From: a virus
Reading direction: 5' to 3' (one strand)
DNA: 38,303 nucleotides
IMG/VR virus record: IMGVR_UViG_3300030380_005852
Span: 1-38,303 of that record
This document shows positions 1 through 9,400 of this stretch, in pieces (positions within the stretch are counted from its first letter, which is position 1; each line of letters starts with the position of its first letter). The notes beneath the pieces are model-generated. The model did not search any database. It saw only the letters and a program-made list of their open reading frames with translations, and was not told the DNA's origin. Position numbers and translations under genes: made by a program.

Positions 1-1
1 T

Positions 2-487
2 ACTGCAGCTACAATTGCTGCTGCATATAACTTGGCTGCTAGAACTGCAACGCCGAGAACGCAGTTTAAAATACCGGCATTTCCAGTAAACTTAAAAGGG
101 CCTAAAATTATTGCAACCGGCTTAACGTCATCCTTTTTAGCCTCTCGTGCATTGCCTCTAGGCAAAATATCACAAGGGATTTGGTTAGCTGCTGCACGTC
201 AGGTAATTTTATATTGGACTGGAGTTGTATTCAACCCAGCAGTTCCACCATCAACTGGTGGGCCGCCACTTGGTCTTCCAGGAGGCGTAAACATTGTTAC
301 ATTTCCAGGTAACCAAGCAAAATTAGCTCTAGATTTACGAAACGCATTTTTAGAGGGAAGCGCAAGACAGAGTAGCCAATCATTAGGCAGGGCCTTTACG
401 AACCACCTAAGAAGTGTAAAAGGACAGTGGGTTGGAACTAGCACAGCTGGCACACCATTGACTGTTCCTTGGAATGGGCTTAAGTAG
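2..487 (+). CDS. Unknown phage protein, 5'-truncated
   Basis: The reading frame is open from base 2 to the TAG at 485-487, so this is the C-terminal part of a gene that starts before the window. A TTG at 32 could be read as a start, but the frame continues upstream with Ala/Thr-rich codons and nothing suggests initiation there. The visible part is about 162 residues, rich in Ala, Gly, Pro and Thr, with a Pro/Gly-rich centre (PSTGGPPLGLPGG) and no cysteine, membrane segment or catalytic motif. I do not recognise the family. It lies upstream of a structural gene block in the same direction, so a virion role is possible but not shown. Confidence 0.7.
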   Translation, partial: TAATIAAAYNLAARTATPRTQFKIPAFPVNLKGPKIIATGLTSSFLASRALPLGKISQGIWLAAARQVILYWTGVVFNPAVPPSTGGPPLGLPGGVNIVTFPGNQAKLALDLRNAFLEGSARQSSQSLGRAFTNHLRSVKGQWVGTSTAGTPLTVPWNGLK

Positions 488-501
488 CATAGCTAATATG
501 T

Positions 502-512
502 GATATATAATA
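502..512 (+). promoter_or_regulatory. Putative phage promoter -10-like element
   Basis: GATATATAATA lies in the 52-base gap between the truncated first gene and the S1-like gene, 28 bases before its ATG. The same core, GATATATAA, recurs at 28810 and 33956 in other gaps, and a variant occurs at 1673. It resembles the AT-only late promoter of T4-like phages (TATAAATA) without being identical. In an AT-rich genome chance occurrence is a real alternative. Confidence 0.35.
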
Positions 513-539
513 TAGTTTTTAACCTTGTAAAATAATAAA

Positions 540-1673
540 ATGCCAAAGCAGCAAATACTGATTCAACTCAGTGATGATCCATTTGATACTAAAAAAGTTG
601 AAGTAGATTTACCAAAAGACGTAAAACTTTTATGTAATAGGCCATATGCTTTAGAACACTTAGAAATGTATGGACTAACTATTGAACAGTCAGAGCCTGC
701 AATTTCTGATGATAATTCATATCTAACAGAAGGAACTGTCATAGGATTATCCGATGATACTGCGCTTGTTCAAATAGACAAAAAGAGAACAGCTGCTGTT
801 CAATTAAGTAGTGAAAGTAGATCTGTTATTGATCAACTAGAAGTCGACATGGCAATTGATATTCATGTTAGACATACTAACAAGGGAGATATTATTGGAT
901 CAATAACCGAGGCTATAAAGATAAAAACTAAACAAGAATTATTTGATTCCATAGGAGACAAGACTGTTGCATTCCCGGGTTATGTTAAAGAATTAATACA
1001 TGGCGGATATTGGGTAAATATTGCTGGTATTGATTGCTTCATGCCAGGATCAGTTGCAGGTCTGAATAAATTACATGACTTTGAATCTTTAGTAGGGCGA
1101 GAAATTTATGTAATGGCTATAAACTTTTCAAGAGAAAAGAATGTAGTCGTGGTTTCGCATAGAGAATACCTCAGAACATTAATACCTGATGCAATCGATA
1201 ACTTAAAAGGCAACATTGAAACAAAAGTTAAGGGATTCGTTACCGGAACTACTAAGTTCGGGGTATTTGCGCAGTTTAATGATTGTCTTACAGGTTTGAT
1301 TCCCGCTGAAGAGTTAGATGAAGAGACTAGAGAGTTATTTAATAATGGACAAATAAAACCTGGAGATTCTATAACATTTTGGGCACATGATATTGTTTCT
1401 GATAAAAAAATAATTTTAAGCCAAAAGGGAGTCAAAGAAAACCCATGGGAGGGTATTAGTGAAAAGTATCGAGCAGGTTTAATAACAAAGGGATTGGTTG
1501 TAAAGGTAGCAAAATACGGTAGTTTTATTCAGTTAGAAGAAGGTATTAGTGGATTGCTCCATATATCAAAACAAAAGGGTCAAAAGCTATCGAAAGGCGA
1601 TGAATTGATGGTTAGAATTAATTCAATTGATGAAGTTGAACAAAAAATAGATTTCTCTCTCGCAGCAAACTAA
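540..1673 (+). CDS. S1-like RNA-binding protein with four S1 repeats
   Basis: The 377-residue product resembles a shortened bacterial ribosomal protein S1. I see four OB-fold S1-type repeats at about residues 63-125, 141-208, 226-296 and 314-375. The last two are clearest: GFVTGTTKFGVFAQF...GLIPAEEL and GLVVKVAKYGSFIQLEEG...GLLHISK carry the usual G-x-V...GxF/Y...GLhH/P pattern. The first about 55 residues are unrelated to S1. S1 repeats bind single-stranded RNA; in bacteria S1 brings mRNA leaders to the 30S subunit, most importantly where Shine-Dalgarno sites are weak or absent. The start ATG follows an A-rich leader (AAAATAATAAA) with no Shine-Dalgarno. A translation or RNA-binding role is inferred from the fold; the protein could instead protect RNA or compete with host S1. 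Confidence 0.85.
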   Translation: MPKQQILIQLSDDPFDTKKVEVDLPKDVKLLCNRPYALEHLEMYGLTIEQSEPAISDDNSYLTEGTVIGLSDDTALVQIDKKRTAAVQLSSESRSVIDQLEVDMAIDIHVRHTNKGDIIGSITEAIKIKTKQELFDSIGDKTVAFPGYVKELIHGGYWVNIAGIDCFMPGSVAGLNKLHDFESLVGREIYVMAINFSREKNVVVVSHREYLRTLIPDAIDNLKGNIETKVKGFVTGTTKFGVFAQFNDCLTGLIPAEELDEETRELFNNGQIKPGDSITFWAHDIVSDKKIILSQKGVKENPWEGISEKYRAGLITKGLVVKVAKYGSFIQLEEGISGLLHISKQKGQKLSKGDELMVRINSIDEVEQKIDFSLAAN

Positions 1674-1695
1674 ATATATAATAAAAAATTTAGTT

Positions 1696-2997
1696 TTGTT
1701 AAGCAAAGTCGAAAAACAAAATGCATTACTAGCATCCAAGATAGGATTTGAGTTTGAGTTCTTTTCAAAGAAAGATCTTAAAGAAACTGCCAGTTCACTT
1801 TCAAGATTACTAGGAAAGAAAATACGCATCGAGGACAAAGCACACAGTGCATTTAATCCAACAGATAATGAGTTCAAATTAGAGCCTGATAATTCCGGTG
1901 GATCTGGAATGATCGAAATGGTCACAGGCGCACTTGAGTTTCCAGAAGCAAAGGTCTTGTTAGGCAAAATGTTAGGGTGGATTCAAAAGAATGGAAGTAC
2001 TAACGACAGATGCTCGATACATGTTAACATTTCTTTTTCCGGAGATAAATTAGGAACAGAACTAAATATTTCTAATTTAGACATCGGTAAGTTTGTACTT
2101 AACTTCGATGAGGATAAAGTTTACGATGCGTTTCCAAATAGAAAAGACTCGGTTTATGCTAAGTCAATAAAATTTGTTACACCGCTTAGCGGAATGGTTC
2201 AACGCACCCCTGATAAAATTAACTGGAAGGACTTTCAGTTTGTCAAAGAGAAGTACTATGGTGTAAATTTTAGTAAGGCTGCAAAGGGATATTTAGAATT
2301 TAGATATCTGGGCGGAGCGGATTACGAGAAAAAATATCCAAAGGTCTTGAGTATGATAGAGCATTTCATCATAAGCCTTTATGAAGTATTAGTTAACCCA
2401 GAGTACAATAAAAAAGATGTAGAAGCTCTTGATAAAATACTAAAATTACACTTGCCTATTATACAATCTTATAAGAGTTACGATGACTTTAAAAAGCATT
2501 TTAAAGATATTAAAATATTGGTAGATCTTAGTACTGCTAAAAACATAATAGATTCTTATTGGACTGTTATCAGAGACAGTATACTAAAGATACTAAACGA
2601 AACAGGCATGCAAAAAGGTATGATCAACTACGATTCTGACCAAGGCAGAATACAAATTAAAGATGCAGATTTACCAAAATGTTTTTTGCTAGAATCTGTT
2701 GACATTGTTGATTGTAAAATTTCAGGCAACGTTGTAAAATCCGATATATTCAACTCTGACATAAATTCATCTTCATTATTTGAGTGTAATTTATTTGGGT
2801 CTACTAAAGTGCAAGGGTCTAAACTAGAAGACTGCTATGTTAGTAGAAATGTAAATGTAAATGATTCATATGTATTTGGAGAACGCGGTGTATTTAGTGG
2901 TTCAATGAAAGGAGGTATATTCAGAAAGGGTCGCGCTACTAAGCATGCTGATCTTAATGACAAAGTTGAGATCATTGAGATAGAAAAAATAGATTAA
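1696..2997 (+). CDS. Amidoligase-family (COOH-NH2 ligase) protein with C-terminal repeat region
   Basis: The N-terminal about 230 residues carry the signature of the glutamine-synthetase-like amidoligase superfamily (amidoligase_2 type): GFEFEF at 17-22, LEPD...MIEMVTG at 62-78, SIHVNIS at 107-113 and LEFRYLGG at 200-207. The Glu pairs and His109 are the expected metal- and ATP-site positions. Known relatives are predicted to join a carboxylate to an amine on peptides or proteins, or in cell-wall metabolism. Residues about 330-412 form short repeats rich in Asp, Asn, Ser, Val and Ile (DIVDCKISGNVVKSDIFNSD), like a small beta-helix or pentapeptide-type stack that could bind a target. The only usable start in this frame is TTG at 1696; the ATG at 1721 is out of frame. 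Substrate unknown. The gene ends one base before the next ATG, so the two are probably co-translated. Confidence 0.75.
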   Translation: MLSKVEKQNALLASKIGFEFEFFSKKDLKETASSLSRLLGKKIRIEDKAHSAFNPTDNEFKLEPDNSGGSGMIEMVTGALEFPEAKVLLGKMLGWIQKNGSTNDRCSIHVNISFSGDKLGTELNISNLDIGKFVLNFDEDKVYDAFPNRKDSVYAKSIKFVTPLSGMVQRTPDKINWKDFQFVKEKYYGVNFSKAAKGYLEFRYLGGADYEKKYPKVLSMIEHFIISLYEVLVNPEYNKKDVEALDKILKLHLPIIQSYKSYDDFKKHFKDIKILVDLSTAKNIIDSYWTVIRDSILKILNETGMQKGMINYDSDQGRIQIKDADLPKCFLLESVDIVDCKISGNVVKSDIFNSDINSSSLFECNLFGSTKVQGSKLEDCYVSRNVNVNDSYVFGERGVFSGSMKGGIFRKGRATKHADLNDKVEIIEIEKID

Positions 2998-2998
2998 A

Positions 2999-3850
2999 AT
3001 GGCTATAATAAATTGTGATGATAATGCATCAAGAGACTGTCTTGATGAATTAGTAAAGATAATAAACGACGATCTAACTGTTGCCTGTCAAATACCATTT
3101 ACAGTTCCTAAAAAGGAACTAGCTAGAATCATAAACAGAGCTAAAGACTATTTCTATAAAATATATGAAGATAGCGTAGAAGAAACTTATCTTGCACTTC
3201 CGAGAGCTGTATTTGCAACTGATGCGTTTATGAATGGTAATTTTGGTAAGGATGATGTTTTGAACAGTTCTGATATAACTTCACCTAGAGGTGTTGTTCC
3301 AATGCCAGAACAGGTTTATTCTATCAATAACGTTTTTGAAGTAAATAGATTTGCTGGTGAAGATGGCGGATTTGGGTCTCAAACATTCTCAGCCGGGGAC
3401 CGGGATTTCGCCATTGACAAGTTTGTTTATTCTGATGCGTATCGCGGAGCTGGTGCTGGAATAGCAAGTGAGAATTTAATGTACTATGTTATAAACGAAA
3501 AATTTATTGATAATGCTAGACAGGCTCTCCAACAACAAATAAGCTATTCCTATAATAGGCTAACTCATAAATTTAGATTTCTCGGAGAACTTCCTAAAAA
3601 CGAAGTTATATTTCAAGCATATATCAAAGTGCCTGATTGTGCATTATTTGCAGATGAGGCATTCCAGAGATATGTAATTGCAAGAGCTAAACAGCAATTA
3701 TCTAGAATACTTGGTACTTTCCAATTTAATTTACCTGGTAATATAACAATAAATTACGATTTAATACAATCAGAGGCTACTGATGAGATTGATAAGCTAA
3801 TAGAAGAAATTAAGTTAGATGACGGAGCTGATTGGTTTTTCACTGCATAA
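2999..3850 (+). CDS. Probable virion structural protein (neck/connector or baseplate region)
   Basis: The 283-residue soluble protein has no signal peptide, membrane segment or catalytic motif. Its C-terminal half has the pattern RYVIARAKQQLSRILGTF followed by NLPGNITINYDLI. I associate this pattern with uncharacterised structural proteins next to baseplate or neck genes in large T4-like marine phages, but I cannot name the T4 counterpart. The Gly-rich segment at about 115-160 is probably a loop. It starts one base after the amidoligase stop and lies just upstream of gp25 and gp6, which supports a tail or neck role. Family identity is uncertain. Confidence 0.6.
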   Translation: MAIINCDDNASRDCLDELVKIINDDLTVACQIPFTVPKKELARIINRAKDYFYKIYEDSVEETYLALPRAVFATDAFMNGNFGKDDVLNSSDITSPRGVVPMPEQVYSINNVFEVNRFAGEDGGFGSQTFSAGDRDFAIDKFVYSDAYRGAGAGIASENLMYYVINEKFIDNARQALQQQISYSYNRLTHKFRFLGELPKNEVIFQAYIKVPDCALFADEAFQRYVIARAKQQLSRILGTFQFNLPGNITINYDLIQSEATDEIDKLIEEIKLDDGADWFFTA

Positions 3851-3885
3851 GGTCAAAATATAATATGTATGCCATTTCTTTTGAG

Positions 3886-3912
3886 CAGAATATATATAAA
3901 AACTGTATTCTG
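3886..3912 (+). promoter_or_regulatory. Inverted repeat with TATATAAA core before gp25
   Basis: The 67-base gap before the gp25 gene holds a perfect 7-bp inverted repeat, CAGAATA (3886-3892) and TATTCTG (3906-3912), around TATATAAAAACTG. The spacer contains a T4-late-promoter-like TATATAAA 15-25 bases before the ATG at 3918. It could be a promoter, an operator or an mRNA hairpin near the start codon. There is no following T-run, so it does not look like an intrinsic terminator. Confidence 0.35.
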
Positions 3913-3917
3913 TAAAA

Positions 3918-4280
3918 ATGATAAGAGACATTTATAATAGAGAGGCTGATTCCGCTAAGTTTGATCCTAACAGGCTAGAAGTAACGGATACGCTATCACA
4001 GTTTTTATTAAAAATAGAAAATACTCTATTTACTCGAAGACATGAAGTTTTAGGTGCATCTGGATTCGGGGCTAATCTCGATGATTTACTCTTTAGTCTA
4101 ATATCTAATGAGAGCCAAATAAGAAATAGGATAAATACCCAAATATCAAACTATTGCTTAAATGGTCCTAATATATTTGCATATGATACTAAGGTTCAGT
4201 TTTTCAAGACGGTAGAAAGAAGCGGAGCTTTGATAGAGATATTCATTAATGATCAACGGGCATTAGGAGTCGTCTTTTAA
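3918..4280 (+). CDS. 25: Baseplate wedge protein, T4 gp25-like
   Basis: The 120-residue protein has the length and pattern of the gp25 family, the lysozyme-related-fold wedge subunit found in contractile tails and type VI secretion sheath-baseplate complexes. The diagnostic segment is LKIENTLFTRRHEVLGASGFGANLDDLLF (residues 31-59, quoted only to mark extent), with the family's LxTxxGE/HxxG core followed by G-x-x-L-x-x-LLF. The C-terminal half ends in the beta-rich IEIFINDQRALGVVF. In T4 gp25 joins gp6 and gp53 in the wedge core; here gp6 follows directly, as expected. The start is an ATG after TTCTGTAAAA with no Shine-Dalgarno. Confidence 0.85.
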   Translation: MIRDIYNREADSAKFDPNRLEVTDTLSQFLLKIENTLFTRRHEVLGASGFGANLDDLLFSLISNESQIRNRINTQISNYCLNGPNIFAYDTKVQFFKTVERSGALIEIFINDQRALGVVF

Positions 4281-4296
4281 AAAATTAAAAATATAA

Positions 4297-6162
4297 ATGT
4301 CATTTTTTAGTAAAACTAGAATAAAAGCTACAGAGCTATTTCAAGATGCTTTTAGATTTTTGCAAGAAAAGTATGATCAGGCTGTAGAAACATTTACTCC
4401 TGCTTCTCCTTTTGGCCAGATCCTTACTGTAGTTGCTAACCTTGGTGAACTTATATTTTTCTATATAGAAGCCGTTGCAACTGAATCAAATATATCTAGA
4501 GCCAGAAATATCGAATCGATCTATGGACTATCAAGGCTGACAGGTCATGATCCTACTCGTGGCATATCTGCTAGAGGAATAATTGGTATTAGACTTAACC
4601 AAATGGCCTCAGAAATACCAGGGGACTATGTACAAATTAACAGGTTTGCTAAATGTAAAGTAGTAAACAATGATCAAAAATATTTTTTAAATTTTGACTC
4701 CGACTTTATAAGGCTAGAAAAATCAAATCCAGATTTTATAAATGTTGAACTAATTCAAGGAGAAAGGGATACGCAAAAGTTTACAGGAACTGGTAGAGAT
4801 ATTCAGGCATACAATTTAACAACTACCGATGCAACCGACCAACATCTTGTAACAGTGACAGTTGACGCTGAGAGATACGAGATAGTTGAATCTCTGTATG
4901 ACATGGATAAAGGTGCAAAGGCAGTGCTAGTGAAAACTTCAGTAAATGGTGGTCTTAGCATATTCTTTGGAAATCAACAATTTGGGTTTCCGCCGCCTCT
5001 TGGTTCTATTATTGAAGTAGATTATGTGAAAACGCGTGGATCTAGCGGTAATGTTGGTGGAAGTGGCATAACGTTAGAGTTTGAGGATCCTGCTACAGAT
5101 CAGCAAGGAGAAGATGTCGATCTTAATAAGTTCTTGCAAATAAAGATTGTACGCAATCCAAGCTTAGGCAGTAATTCCGAGGATCCGGATCTAACTAGGC
5201 TCATTGCGCCAAGTGCAAGCAGATCGTTTGTTTTAGCAAATCCAGACAACTACATATATTTTTTAAGAAAGTATGATTTCTTTAGCTTTATTAATGCATA
5301 TAATACAAAGGATGATCAGTATTTAGATGATGATAATATCATTTATTTGTTTTTGATACCTGATATTCAAAAAAAGCTAACAACTAATTTAGACTATTTT
5401 ACAGTTCCCGAAGATGAATTCTCGTTAACAGCAGATGAAAAGGAACAGGTCAAAGAAATACTCAACGAAAGCGGTAGACAGGTCGTAACAGCTGAAGTTA
5501 GGATTGTAGATCCAAAAATTAAAAGATATGCTGTAAATATAATTCTTAGATATTTTGAAAATTTTGATAAAGCTGAAATTAGAAATAGTATCAGAAAAAC
5601 CCTAAATGATTATTTCTTATCGGTCAAGCGTCGTGATAGAATACCAAGATCCGACTTAGTCGCATTGATAGAGCAGACTCCAGGTGTTGATTCAGTAAGT
5701 GTATTCTTTGTATCGCAAGAGAACGAAGATGCAATTAGAAATGGATATTATTTTGTGCCAGTCTTTGGTACTGATCCTGCAACAGACCAGCAAGTTCTAA
5801 TAGAGAATAAAAAAATAGTGCTAGAACAGGGAGAAGACCCAGGTCTTGGCTTAGATAGTTTTGGTGATATAGTGATTGGTGAACAAGAATTAGCAATTAT
5901 AAGAGGTGGCTGGGAAGATCGACAAGGAAACTATTATAACGATGTGCCAGAAGGAAATAAAATTGGGCCATTAAATGTTTTCTTCAAGGACACAGTACCG
6001 AATGATCTATACTCAAACTTACAACAGAATGCATTTAATAATTTAAGAAGAAATAGGGGTACTACGCCAGCAATCAGCTCAAATGCGCCGACAACAAGTA
6101 CTAGAACTACTGGTCAACTTGGAGGGCCTAATACACTGACTGATTCTAATTACGGTACTTAA
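4297..6162 (+). CDS. 6: Baseplate wedge protein, T4 gp6-like (baseplate J family)
   Basis: At 621 residues this is close to T4 gp6 (660). The N-terminus has the family pattern: a helical FQDAFRFLQEKY, then TPASPFGQILTVVANLGELIFFYIEA, and after it ARNIESIYGLSRLTGHDPTR, typical of gp6/baseplate-J proteins. The C-terminal half contains AEVRIVDPKIKRYAVNIIL and a helix-turn stretch DRIPRSDLVALIEQTPGVDSVSV, also characteristic. gp6 forms the ring that links baseplate wedges and responds during contraction. The last about 50 residues are Thr/Ser/Asn-rich and probably disordered. DPATDQQ occurs twice (about residues 265 and 493). Position after gp25 agrees with T4-like order. Confidence 0.85.
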   Translation: MSFFSKTRIKATELFQDAFRFLQEKYDQAVETFTPASPFGQILTVVANLGELIFFYIEAVATESNISRARNIESIYGLSRLTGHDPTRGISARGIIGIRLNQMASEIPGDYVQINRFAKCKVVNNDQKYFLNFDSDFIRLEKSNPDFINVELIQGERDTQKFTGTGRDIQAYNLTTTDATDQHLVTVTVDAERYEIVESLYDMDKGAKAVLVKTSVNGGLSIFFGNQQFGFPPPLGSIIEVDYVKTRGSSGNVGGSGITLEFEDPATDQQGEDVDLNKFLQIKIVRNPSLGSNSEDPDLTRLIAPSASRSFVLANPDNYIYFLRKYDFFSFINAYNTKDDQYLDDDNIIYLFLIPDIQKKLTTNLDYFTVPEDEFSLTADEKEQVKEILNESGRQVVTAEVRIVDPKIKRYAVNIILRYFENFDKAEIRNSIRKTLNDYFLSVKRRDRIPRSDLVALIEQTPGVDSVSVFFVSQENEDAIRNGYYFVPVFGTDPATDQQVLIENKKIVLEQGEDPGLGLDSFGDIVIGEQELAIIRGGWEDRQGNYYNDVPEGNKIGPLNVFFKDTVPNDLYSNLQQNAFNNLRRNRGTTPAISSNAPTTSTRTTGQLGGPNTLTDSNYGT

Positions 6163-6174
6163 ATATAATTTGAC

Positions 6175-6432
6175 ATGGATAGAAGAGTAGGATTTGATAG
6201 TAGATTTAAAGCGACTTATGAAGAAGGATGGGAATTAAAGGGCCTGGGTTATGACTATTCTAAAACGTTAATGAATAGAACTTTGTCTAATTACATGTTT
6301 AGAAACCAAAATCTGAGGGAATTTTTAGAAAACCACCTTACACCTATCATGGTTAAATACATTAACTCTGTTAAATTTTTGAGAATATACAATAATTTTG
6401 CAGTGCCAAAAGATTATGACAAAATCAACTAA
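6175..6432 (+). CDS. Small unknown protein in baseplate cluster
   Basis: The 85-residue, basic, mostly helical protein is rich in Tyr, Asn, Arg and Phe and has no membrane segment or recognised motif. It lies between gp6 and the giant gp7-position gene, and its stop codon overlaps the next ATG (TAATG), so the two are probably translationally coupled and made in related amounts. A small baseplate-wedge accessory subunit is the simplest guess. It is much shorter than T4 gp53 (196 residues), and I see no gp53 signature. Confidence 0.65.
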   Translation: MDRRVGFDSRFKATYEEGWELKGLGYDYSKTLMNRTLSNYMFRNQNLREFLENHLTPIMVKYINSVKFLRIYNNFAVPKDYDKIN

Positions 6433-9400
6433 TGGGACTCTGGAGTAAATTACAATTTTTTGATAAGAATGGTAAAAACCTAAACTTTAAGTATGATCAG
6501 ACTAATGACAAATGGACTGGTGATATTTACATGTCGGAGGTTTCTATAAATCTATTTGAAACTGCACAGCTCTTCATAGTACAAGAATTTGTAAATGCAA
6601 GCACGAATACGTTTGAGTTTGGATACCCACACACAACTGCCGAAAGTATTCCTAACACAGACCAGTCTGGTCCTTGGGCAGTTTATGGCACAGACGAAAG
6701 TGTTTTTAGTAATGGCACAGGATATTATTATCCACTTTACACTAATGAGCAAGATGCAATTGATGCGAATGATGGACCACCGATGGGAGGCCTACCAAAC
6801 GGTTTAGCTCATGTTCATAGATTTACCCAATATCCCGGTATAGATTTTTACATGCCAAATAGTGCGATGAATCATGGTGCGTCCACTAATGGCGGCTTCT
6901 CAGTATATGGAGGCGAGGGGTGGAATGTGGATTGGAAGGATACTGATCCAACACAGATATTTCTATTTTCTTTCGACAAAACATTTCAGTCGGGCACGCA
7001 GTCTGCGTTGTTAAGAGAGCCTGATGGTCCACCTTTAGAAGAGCACGACGAGATCTTTTACAAATTAGATTACGATGCGAATCAAGTACAACTTACAAAC
7101 GATTTCCTTGAAACATCTATAATTACATCTGCGGCATTAGAAATTAATGTAGCTTTTAGTTCTAGTACAGGAAATACTTACAGGAGAACACTTGTAATAA
7201 CTGATACTGTTACAAACACGGTTTTGGCAGAAATAACTTTTTACGGAGAGTCAGTTGAAGAAGATGAAAGGCTAAAGGTTATAACTCAAAACTTAGGTTA
7301 CAATATAATTGATACCGATAGTACAATATTCAGAAACACTGACATAAACGAGATCCTACCTAACTTTGAGGAAATAAACAGAAAGCGTAGGGAGATAATA
7401 ATGGAGGGCCATAACATTTACCCATTCATAGGCTCGTACAAAGGACTCGTAAATGCTCTTAAGTATTTCGGCTATGATAATATGTCAATAAGAGAATATT
7501 GGAAGAACATCGATAAGGCTTCTCCCAAATATGGTAAGTATATTCAAACTACACCTGTAGTACTTGACATGAAGACAAGCGACTTTAACGATCAAAGTAT
7601 AACTTTACCAAATAAGAAGTTTAGAAAAACAAGCTTATTCTCTTTAGTTTATAAATTAAACGACATAAAACCTGGTGAATTCACAGATGAAGATCTTCCA
7701 ATAACAGAAGAGACAAGTGAATTTACAACCGAAGAGGTGATCATAAAATTGTTCGGACTAAAAAGAAAACTTGAAAAAGACTTTTTGCCGCTCAATGCAA
7801 GAATTAAGGATATAATCGGTGAGGCTGACTTTTTTGGTTTGAACGAAGTTACTAATTCTATAAGTAGAAACCTTACTAATTCTATAACCGCGGGTGTAAA
7901 TGTAGATTTTAAGATCACTCCTGACGGATGTGGTAATATAAAAGATCTTAGAGACCTTTTAAAATTAGCTCCACCATGTACAAAGGTAGACAATGCTATA
8001 ATTGGGCAAACCTTTATATGCCCAATACCAGGTTATCCTGGTCAGAATTTAGTACTAGGCCCATATGACACAGGTGAAGAAATTGAAGCTACTCTATTTG
8101 GGCCTGATCTAAATAGTGTTCTTGGAGAACCGGTTGATGGTAATGATTTTACTATTTCTGATATAGCAGATTTTTATTTAGCATATTTCAGTAGATATGC
8201 TCCTAATATTAATACGCTTGACCACATACCAGGCAGATCAAGTAATCGGCTACCAGACAAGCCAGATATAGAAATAGGATATCCAGTAGTTTTAACTAAT
8301 GATTCGTTCAACAGCTTAACTTACGATGATATTAATTCAACATATAATGAGCTAGGGAGTGGTGTTATTTATAGATTTGAATTTATACCTGAAAATGTAT
8401 CAGTAAATGATGTGTTTATAATTACAGATCCTATAACAGGAACAGATGTCAGATATACTGCAGTCTTAGGAGACAATTCATCTGACGTTGTGGATGGTCT
8501 TTTTGATGCAGTCCAAGTGGAAATAGATGCACGTAACAGACCATGGTTTCTTTATGAGATATCTAAAGAAACAAATGATAATGGCATAGCACTAGTAATA
8601 TCTGGTAGTGACTCTAACAGGTTAGTCCCTAGTGTGATACTAGATTCTAGTTTAAATAGTGCAACATTGACTAAAAACCAACTCCCAGGAAATTTATTAT
8701 ATACATGGGATAATATCCTTCGAGGTAATTTCATCGAAATGGAATGGACTGTATTTAAAGACGCTGACGCAGATAGCGGATCTTTTTTCTATACCATAAG
8801 AGGAAGCATAGACGAGCTAGATTCTATACCAGTAATTTTACCAGGGCTGGGTAAATATAATGTAGAATTAAAATTATTTGATCTATATAATAATATTTCA
8901 TCAACTATAAAGTCTGACTTTATCTGCGTTGAACCACTTGAGGTTGAATTCAGTGGATGGTATCAGGCTAGGCAACTGGAATATAAATGGCAAGATAGCA
9001 AATATACATGGGGAGATTATGGTGCTTTTTGGGATCTTCCTATACCACCAAAGGTGTTAGTGAATGATGAAACTCCTGCTCTTTATGATTCCTTAGACAG
9101 CGTGAACGCAATATTAAACACGTTTGGAATAAATGCAACACCCAGCTTCCAAATGATGAACTTTCAAAGCAATGGAAAGGTAAGTTTTGCTGGACCATAC
9201 TACTGGGACAACATGGATACGGGGAGTTGGAATGATACTTACCATTTATGGTGGGACATGACAAGGGTAACTGGAGACACTCCTGCCTATTTTGAATTTG
9301 ATCAAGTAGAGCCTGGGTCATTTTTGCAAATTATAGATGTTAATAATGAAGTTGGAACACATTTCTTTCCAACAAGCACATCAACGTTATTGGAAGCAAA

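Noticed and set aside
5089-5800. Repeat of DPATDQQ in gp6 as a mobile or duplicated element
   Set aside because: Only seven residues are shared and the flanking sequence is unrelated, so convergence or chance is more likely than duplication.
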